64,000 nucleotides of DNA from CAZVQX01 sp964629735 (GTDB lineage Bacteria > Bacillota_I > Bacilli_A > RF39 > UBA660). Both the position numbers and the translations under genes were made by a program. Where the stretch lies: assembly GCA_964629735.1 (NCBI GenBank), contig CAZVQX010000003.1, positions 6,805 through 70,804 on the forward strand. The letters run 5' to 3'. Numbering within the stretch: position 1 is the stretch's first letter; each line of letters opens with the position of its first letter. Under the pieces are notes generated by a model, which had not been told where the DNA came from, did no database searches, and saw only the letters and a list, made by a program, of their open reading frames with translations. Positions 58,774-64,000 of the stretch are shown piece after piece.

Positions 58774-58872
58774 ATGAAAAAGGAATTACTATGGGGTTTA
58801 TTTAAGAAGACGGGAAAGATTGAGTATTATTTAAAATATAAGGAGGAAATAAGCGGTGGTAAAATTAGATGA
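58774..58872 (+). CDS. yqzL: YqzL-like small protein
   Basis: 32 residues: MKKELLWGLFKKTGKIEYYL, then KYKEEISGGKIR. The pattern of W-x2-F-x2-TG-x-I-x2-YL-x-YKE matches YqzL of Bacillus, which lies in the same place between era and recO. Function unknown. Ribosome site AAGGGGTGA precedes the ATG. Its last codons overlap the next gene's start. It is below the usual gene-calling length cut-off. Confidence 0.8.
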   Translation: MKKELLWGLFKKTGKIEYYLKYKEEISGGKIR

Positions 58873-59116
58873 AGTAGTAAAAGGTGGTATTTATCGCCAT
58901 TTTAAAGGGAATTTATATAAAGTAATTGAAATTGCTTATGATACCGAGGAAACAGATCGAAAATTAGTAATTTATCAATCTTTATATGGTGATAAAATTG
59001 TATGGGCAAGAGATTATGAAATGTTTATATCGAGGGTTGATAATATTAAATATCCAGAGGTAACTCAAACTTACCGCTTTGAACTAGTTGAACAAGGTGG
59101 TAATTTATTTGATTGA
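58856..59116 (+). CDS. DUF1653 protein
   Basis: 86 residues. The DUF1653 pattern is clear: VVKGGIYRHFKGNLYKVIEIAYDTEETDRKLVIYQSLYGD is represented by GGIYRHFKGN and LVIYQSLYG, with IVWARDYEMF (VRPxxMF in the family). Function unknown. GTG start behind AAGGAGG, overlapping yqzL. This gene is not normally found between yqzL and recO in Bacillus, so it is an insertion into a conserved cluster. It overlaps recO by eight bases. Confidence 0.87.
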   Translation: MVKLDEVVKGGIYRHFKGNLYKVIEIAYDTEETDRKLVIYQSLYGDKIVWARDYEMFISRVDNIKYPEVTQTYRFELVEQGGNLFD

Positions 59117-59843
59117 AAAAGTCGAAGGTATTATTATAAGTGAAATTAATTACAGTGAAACAAGTAAAATACTAAATGTTTTAACTAAAGAACATGGAAT
59201 TATTGGTGTTATTTCTAAAGGTTGTCGTACTTTAAAAAGTGATCTTCGTAGTGTTAGCGAGAAATTAGTATATGGGAATTTTAATATTTATTATAAAAAG
59301 GACAAGCTATCAACATTAGTAAGTGTTGATGTTATTAATCCATTTAAACAAATAAAAAAAGATATAACTAAAATTAGTTATGCACTTTTTTTATTGGAAT
59401 TAACAGAACAAGTATACAAGCAAAATAATAATGTTGAAATATATTATATATTGATAAATGGTTTAATAAAAATAGATGAAGGATTAGATCCGTTAGTTAT
59501 AACTAATATAATTGAGTTGAAATTTTTAGATTATTTAGGAGTTACTCCAGTTATGGATAGTTGTGCTAATTGTGGTAGCTTAGAATCAATAATATCTTTA
59601 TCAGTTTTAAGAGGTGGTTATATTTGTAATAATTGTCGAACAACTGAAAGAATATTAGATAAAAAAACAATAAAAATGATTAGAATGTTTTATTACGTTG
59701 ATATATCAAAAATATCACAAATTGATATAAGTGATGAAGTAAAAAAAGAAGTGAATAAATTTTTAAACGATTATTATGATGAGTATACCGGTCTATATTT
59801 GAAAAGTAAATCATTTTTAGATAATTTAATAAAAATAAATTAG
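59109..59843 (+). CDS. recO: DNA repair protein RecO
   Basis: 244 residues: N-terminal OB domain (VEGIIISEINYSETSKILNVLTKEHG), helical middle, and a zinc site CANC (near 155) with CNNC (near 178). RecO loads RecA on SSB-coated gaps together with RecR. Start chosen as TTG 59109, eight bases after AAGGTGG; the longer TTG at 59088 overlaps the Shine-Dalgarno. Terminal gene of the era cluster. Confidence 0.94.
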   Translation: MIEKVEGIIISEINYSETSKILNVLTKEHGIIGVISKGCRTLKSDLRSVSEKLVYGNFNIYYKKDKLSTLVSVDVINPFKQIKKDITKISYALFLLELTEQVYKQNNNVEIYYILINGLIKIDEGLDPLVITNIIELKFLDYLGVTPVMDSCANCGSLESIISLSVLRGGYICNNCRTTERILDKKTIKMIRMFYYVDISKISQIDISDEVKKEVNKFLNDYYDEYTGLYLKSKSFLDNLIKIN

Positions 59844-59852
59844 AGGTGATGT

Positions 59853-60293
59853 ATGCAAGAATATAAATATTTAATTGTTCCAATAATAACGTTAGTAATT
59901 GCCCAATTAATAAAATTCGTTATTGAATCAATAATTAATAAAAGGTTTAATTGGGGGCGTTTAGTTAATGGTGCAGGTGGTATGCCTAGTTCTCATAGTT
60001 CTTTTTCTTTTTCCTTAACAATGATGATTGGTTTAAATGAAGGTTTTAATACACCATTATTTGCAATCGCATTAGTCTTTTCATTAATTGTTGCATATGA
60101 TGCTATGGGATTAAGGATGGAAAGTGGTAAACATGCTCAGGCCTTAAATAGAATAGGAAATGAAATATTTTCTAAAAATTATAAATCAGGTATTGCTAAA
60201 TTAAAAGAAGAACTTGGTCATAATCCACTTGAAGTTTTAGGTGGTATTATATTAGCGATTATTGTATCCATAATTTTAAATAGATTAATATAA
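59853..60293 (+). CDS. Divergent PAP2 family membrane protein (YuiD-like)
   Basis: 146 residues, three to four membrane helices. GGMPSSHSS (near 46) and VAYDAMGLRMESGKHAQALN (near 82) are the conserved segments of the DUF212/divergent PAP2 family, whose members resemble acid phosphatases. Substrate unknown. It begins ten bases after recO and is followed by a terminator. Confidence 0.9.
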   Translation: MQEYKYLIVPIITLVIAQLIKFVIESIINKRFNWGRLVNGAGGMPSSHSSFSFSLTMMIGLNEGFNTPLFAIALVFSLIVAYDAMGLRMESGKHAQALNRIGNEIFSKNYKSGIAKLKEELGHNPLEVLGGIILAIIVSIILNRLI

Positions 60294-60294
60294 T

Positions 60295-60318
60295 AAGAGT
60301 TTAACAACTCTTTTTTTC
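60295..60318 (+). terminator. Terminator of the yqfC-recO cluster
   Basis: AAGAGTT (60295-60301), TAAC loop, AACTCTT (60306-60312), T run. Confidence 0.88.
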
Positions 60319-60405
60319 ATTGGATATTATGTAAATTATTGATTTAAAACGTGTCGTGTGATAATATATATATAATATTGCAGTTGGTAGTTGGAGGGTG
60401 TTTTA

Positions 60406-63400
60406 ATGGCTATGAATAAAAAAGGTTTTACACTAGTTGAATTGTTGGCAATAATAATAATTATTGGTATTATATTAATAATTGCATTTCCATTAATTAA
60501 TAATGTAATAGGAACAGTAAGAAAAAGAACATGTTTTTTAAACACTAAATCAATGGAAAAAGCAGCATTAAATTATGTTGTTTTTGAAAATAAAAAACTT
60601 CCAGAATCAAGTTCAATAAATATACCTTTACAAGAGTTAAGAAATAGAAGATATTTAACCCCTGTATTAGACCCAACCGATTTAAAAACAGAATGTGATG
60701 GATATGTAAAAATCACAGAAGATAATGGTGATTATAAAACAGAAGGACATTTAGTATGTCCAACTTATTGTAATGCCGAAGAATTTGAAGATGATACCAA
60801 AGAGAAAAATGATGCTTATTATTTTGATGGTGCTGATCCAAATAACTGGGTTTTATTTGGACGTTTTGATCAATCATCAGTATATGGCCTTTTATGGCGA
60901 ATTGTCAAAACCGATGATGGTGGTCGCAAATTAGTATTTGAGGGATTAGAAAATGGAGGTAATAATCCGCTTGAAGATGGTCGAGCATCATTGGGTGGTA
61001 CAACAGGAATTCCTTATGATGTATTAGGTAATAATAAATATAAGAAAAGCAGCTTAAATGAAGCTTTACAAACGTGGTTAAATAATATATATGTAATTAA
61101 TAAAGATAGATATATTAAAAAGACAAATTGGCGAATCGGTGGAATACCATTTAACAACCCGACTAGTTTAGATACTTTTATTGAATTAGAAGGAAAGGAT
61201 ACGGAAACAGAATTTGGTCAATTCGATGGTTTAAGTGACTTAAGTGGTGTCGGTTTATTAAACCCAAGTGATTATATGTTAACGTCATCAAATCCGGGCT
61301 GTGTAAGTAGTTATCAATTAGGAGGTTCTTTTAATCCATGTATTTATACAGAGACGGAATTGAATAACTTTTTATATAAAGATAAATATCATTATTGGAC
61401 GATGAATGCAAGTAGTGACACCGGAAATAAAGCATGGTATATAAATAATATAGGCCATATAACAACAACTTTAGCTAATTCATCAATTATATCAGTACGT
61501 CCAGTAATTAATCTTGAAAAAACCTTACCATTTTTAGCGGGAAGCGGAACGATAGATGATCCATATATATTAGAAGATTATATGATAAATATTAAAAACG
61601 CACCGATAATTACATTAATAGGTGATGGATCTGTTGTTGTTCGAGAAGGTGATATGTATTACGAAGAAGGAGCAACAGCATATGACCCAGAAGATGGAGA
61701 TATAACAGATAAAATTCAAATAACAAGTAATGTTAATGTTAATATACCTGGAGAATATCAAGTAGAATATAATGTAATAGATAGTGATGGTAATAAAGCC
61801 CCAACTGTTGTTCGTCATGTAATAGTTTCCAAAAAAGAAAATCCAGTAATTAAATTATTGGGAGGTAATCCACTTAAACTAACTTTAAAACATGAATATG
61901 TTGAACCAGGTGCGACGGCTATTGATCCATATTATGGTGATATAAGTGATGATATAAAAATAACCGGCCAAGTAAACACCAACGAATTAGGTGTATATGA
62001 GATAACTTATAACGTAACAAACAAAGATGGAAAAAAAGCTGTTACAGTCGTTAGAAAAGTAATAGTAGAACCGCCACGCCCAGTTATAACCTTAAATGGA
62101 GACAATCCGACAAATGTATATGTAGGTGGTATTTATACTGAATTAGGTGCCACCGCCATTGATGAGATTGATGGTGATTTAACCAGCCAATTAAAGAAAA
62201 CAATAAGAAAAATAGAAATTGGTAAATCGCCAAAAGTAGAAGTAAATGAAGTAGTAGTAGATAAAAAATATAGATATGAAATAACATATAGTGTAACTAA
62301 TAGTTTTGGTGTTACAACAAGTGAAATAAGACGTGTATATATATTACCAGATGATGGTCCTAAAATAGAGTTTGTACCGAATGGTTCAAATATTTCAAAG
62401 CAAAAGCATGAAGTACAAATAAATGTAACGAAAACTAAATATGATATAGATAATGACAGTTTAAAATATATGTGGGTTTCACAATATTGGAGATTGCCAT
62501 ATAAATCAACCTTAGAAGATGTAATAAGAACGAAATTTACTAATAATAGTACAGTAAGTAAGTTAGGGACAACTGGTTTATATAGGTTATATGCGATAGC
62601 AAAAGATATATATGGAAATACCACAATAAAAGCAACTAGTTATTATCGAGTTGATAATTCGAAACCGCAATTATGGTTAAATGGATCTAATCCTCAAAGA
62701 ATATTAATAGGAACCCCATATGTTGAACAGGGTGCTAGAGCATACGATAAATATTATAGTGGTAATATAACTAATCGTATTAAAATTACTGGCGATATTG
62801 ATATAAATAATCCAGGTAATTATAGCGTGTTTTATTCAGTAAGTGATGATGCAGGTAATACAACCACAAGAACTAGGAAAGTAATAGTATATTTATCCCA
62901 ACCCAAAATAACTCTAAAAGGTTCCAAAACTGAGAAAGTAATATTAGGACAAGATTATGTAGAACCGGGTTATGTAGCAACTGATGAAAAAGATGGTAAC
63001 ATAACAAATAAAGTTGTGGTAAGTGGAACAGTAAACCGAGATAAGGTTGGAACATATCCAATAACATATACAGTAACAAATAGTTTAGGAGAAACCACGA
63101 CGGTTACAAGAGATGTAATGGTATATATACCTGAACCAGTTATTACGATAACAGGTAGTAACCCTTTAAATCATAAAGTGCTAGAAGCATATACTGATTT
63201 AGGAGCCACCGCTTATGATTTAATAGATGGAGATTTAACATCACGAATTCAAGTAAGTAGTAATATAAATACAAAAATAAAAGGTAAATATGAAGTTACA
63301 TATAAAGTTACCAATAATAATGGAAAAACAACAACGTCTAAACGAGTAGTGAATGTATATGCACCAAAACCAGTATTAAAATTGAATGGTGATTCATTTA

Positions 63401-64000
63401 TAAAAATGTTTATAAATGATATCTATGAAGAAAAAGGTGCAACAGCAATTGATGAAATAGATGGAGATATAACTAATGATATTAAAATAATAGGCTCAGT
63501 TAATCCATCTAAGGTTGGAACATATCAATTAAAATATGAAGTAACAAATAGTTTTGGTGAAATAAGTTATAAAATAAGAACGGTTCAAGTAGTTGAACCA
63601 CAAATTAGTATTTCATTAAAAGGTGATAATCCATATCAAATGAAAATTTTTGACGAATATATTGAACCAGGTTATGTAGCAATTCATGAACAATTAGGTG
63701 ATATTACTAATAAAATAGAAGTATCTAGTAACCTAAATGCTAAAGTAGCTGGGAAATATAAAGTTACATATTTATATAAAACAGATTATGGAGTAACCAA
63801 GAGTGTAACACGTAATATTACAGTACATCAACAAGATGGTCCAAAAATAAGTTTTGAACCAAATGGAAGTTTAGAATATAAACAAAATTATGCAGTTAAA
63901 GTTAATATTGAAGAAAATTTTGGTGAGTTAGATGCTACAAGTTTCAAATATTTATGGACAACTACTCAATCAAAACCAAGTGAAACAAGTTTTGGAGTGC
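60406..64000 (+). CDS. Giant pilin-like surface protein with Ig-like repeat array (3' end outside window)
   Basis: Open for at least 1,198 codons to the window edge. Prepilin N-terminus MAMNKKG|FTLVELLAI with Gly before the cleavage site and Glu at +5; pilin helix to about residue 45. Residues about 100-390 form a globular domain with Cys residues, ending in GSGTIDDPYILED and homologous to the fragment at the start of the window. From residue about 399 on there are eight DUF5011-type Ig-like repeats of about 78-80 residues, interrupted by two longer modules (DGPKIEFVPNGS and DGPKISFEPNGS). The start follows GGAGGGTG; a TTGATT-17-TAATAT promoter lies at 60339-60367. Probably a secreted adhesin or fibre anchored through its pilin helix. 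Confidence 0.85.
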   Translation, partial: MAMNKKGFTLVELLAIIIIIGIILIIAFPLINNVIGTVRKRTCFLNTKSMEKAALNYVVFENKKLPESSSINIPLQELRNRRYLTPVLDPTDLKTECDGYVKITEDNGDYKTEGHLVCPTYCNAEEFEDDTKEKNDAYYFDGADPNNWVLFGRFDQSSVYGLLWRIVKTDDGGRKLVFEGLENGGNNPLEDGRASLGGTTGIPYDVLGNNKYKKSSLNEALQTWLNNIYVINKDRYIKKTNWRIGGIPFNNPTSLDTFIELEGKDTETEFGQFDGLSDLSGVGLLNPSDYMLTSSNPGCVSSYQLGGSFNPCIYTETELNNFLYKDKYHYWTMNASSDTGNKAWYINNIGHITTTLANSSIISVRPVINLEKTLPFLAGSGTIDDPYILEDYMINIKNAPIITLIGDGSVVVREGDMYYEEGATAYDPEDGDITDKIQITSNVNVNIPGEYQVEYNVIDSDGNKAPTVVRHVIVSKKENPVIKLLGGNPLKLTLKHEYVEPGATAIDPYYGDISDDIKITGQVNTNELGVYEITYNVTNKDGKKAVTVVRKVIVEPPRPVITLNGDNPTNVYVGGIYTELGATAIDEIDGDLTSQLKKTIRKIEIGKSPKVEVNEVVVDKKYRYEITYSVTNSFGVTTSEIRRVYILPDDGPKIEFVPNGSNISKQKHEVQINVTKTKYDIDNDSLKYMWVSQYWRLPYKSTLEDVIRTKFTNNSTVSKLGTTGLYRLYAIAKDIYGNTTIKATSYYRVDNSKPQLWLNGSNPQRILIGTPYVEQGARAYDKYYSGNITNRIKITGDIDINNPGNYSVFYSVSDDAGNTTTRTRKVIVYLSQPKITLKGSKTEKVILGQDYVEPGYVATDEKDGNITNKVVVSGTVNRDKVGTYPITYTVTNSLGETTTVTRDVMVYIPEPVITITGSNPLNHKVLEAYTDLGATAYDLIDGDLTSRIQVSSNINTKIKGKYEVTYKVTNNNGKTTTSKRVVNVYAPKPVLKLNGDSFIKMFINDIYEEKGATAIDEIDGDITNDIKIIGSVNPSKVGTYQLKYEVTNSFGEISYKIRTVQVVEPQISISLKGDNPYQMKIFDEYIEPGYVAIHEQLGDITNKIEVSSNLNAKVAGKYKVTYLYKTDYGVTKSVTRNITVHQQDGPKISFEPNGSLEYKQNYAVKVNIEENFGELDATSFKYLWTTTQSKPSETSFGV
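61600..63834 (+). repeat. Array of eight Ig-like (DUF5011-type) repeats in the giant pilin-like protein
   Basis: Repeat units begin at about 61600, 61840, 62077, 62662, 62899, 63133, 63367 and 63595. Each carries the pattern xPxIxLxG, YxExGAxAxD, DGDIT and GxYxVxYxVxN. A different module (62350-62661) separates units three and four and recurs from 63835, suggesting a higher-order repeat. Units are diverged at DNA level, so the array is old rather than freshly expanded. Confidence 0.85.

Noticed and set aside
61600..63834. The regular 230-240 base periodicity as a CRISPR-like or mobile array
   Set aside because: The period corresponds to protein repeats in one open frame, with diverged DNA and no spacer structure.
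1..64000. Possible recoding of TGA as Trp, given the AT-rich, Mollicute-like composition
   Set aside because: TGA ends many intact genes here at the expected length (for example trmB, the RodZ-like gene and rnfE-type overlaps), Trp is encoded by TGG throughout, and RF2 with its TGA frameshift is present.
1..64000. tRNA genes, insertion sequences, prophage or CRISPR-Cas loci
   Set aside because: I looked for CCA-ending cloverleaf regions, transposase or integrase motifs, and short repeat-spacer arrays and saw none in the window.

Overview
The window is very AT-rich, densely coded Gram-positive DNA using the standard code: TGA is a normal stop, and RF2 is present with its programmed frameshift. 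The gene content points to an anaerobic, endospore-forming, Bacilli-like member of the Bacillota. Evidence for sporulation is gpr, spoIIP, sspI, yunB, yqfC, yqfD, a KinB-like kinase and two Spo0A-type boxes. Evidence for anaerobic life is the glycyl-radical reductase pair nrdD/nrdG and an Rnf-type redox pump. Several blocks keep Bacillus gene order: gpsB-rnpB, rodZ-pgsA-recA-rny, rpsT/gpr-spoIIP-yqxA, yunB/yutD and yqfC-yqfD-ybeY-dgkA-cdd-era-yqzL-recO. The lineage is inferred from this content; I could not run a phylogeny.

Layout. 1-374: C-terminus of a pilin-like surface protein. 394-5053: gpsB, RNase P RNA, rodZ-like gene, pgsA, recA behind a LexA box, and rny. 5094-6263: small Tyr/Pro-rich protein and a deacetylase-like pseudoenzyme. 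6264-6682: a structured non-coding region leading into nrdD-nrdG (6683-9614). 9683-16671: a second pilin-like protein, cardiolipin synthase, a RodA-type protein, a membrane-anchored EIIB-like domain without its cysteine, a sporulation-type kinase and a transglutaminase-like protein. 16712-19774: rpsT, gpr, spoIIP, yqxA-like gene and sspI. 19829-28938: lemA with DUF2207, trmB, envelope proteins, yunB, a DUF4015 glycosidase-like protein and yutD. 29170-30507: an orphan HExxH protein.

30664-33349: prfB-ftsE-ftsX. 33430-36526: P-type ATPase and ZIP transporter. 36641-41355: SOS-controlled Y-family polymerase, tex and two envelope proteins. 41509-43128: ABC-F protein. 43218-47606: a reduced and rearranged Rnf operon. 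48356-52058: Phe T-box with pheS-pheT. 52092-54132: murT with a GatD homologue lacking both catalytic residues. 54244-60293: a STAS-like gene behind a Spo0A box, then the yqfC-to-recO cluster. 60406 to the end: a giant pilin-like protein with an array of Ig-like (DUF5011-type) repeats, cut by the window edge.

The most unusual features are the Rnf operon, the GatD homologue and the giant pilin-like protein. In the Rnf operon RnfD and the RnfG flavin domain are one polypeptide. RnfB has lost its ferredoxin domains. Two previously uncalled micro-ORFs, one a membrane peptide ending in CxxCxxCxxC, sit between the canonical genes.
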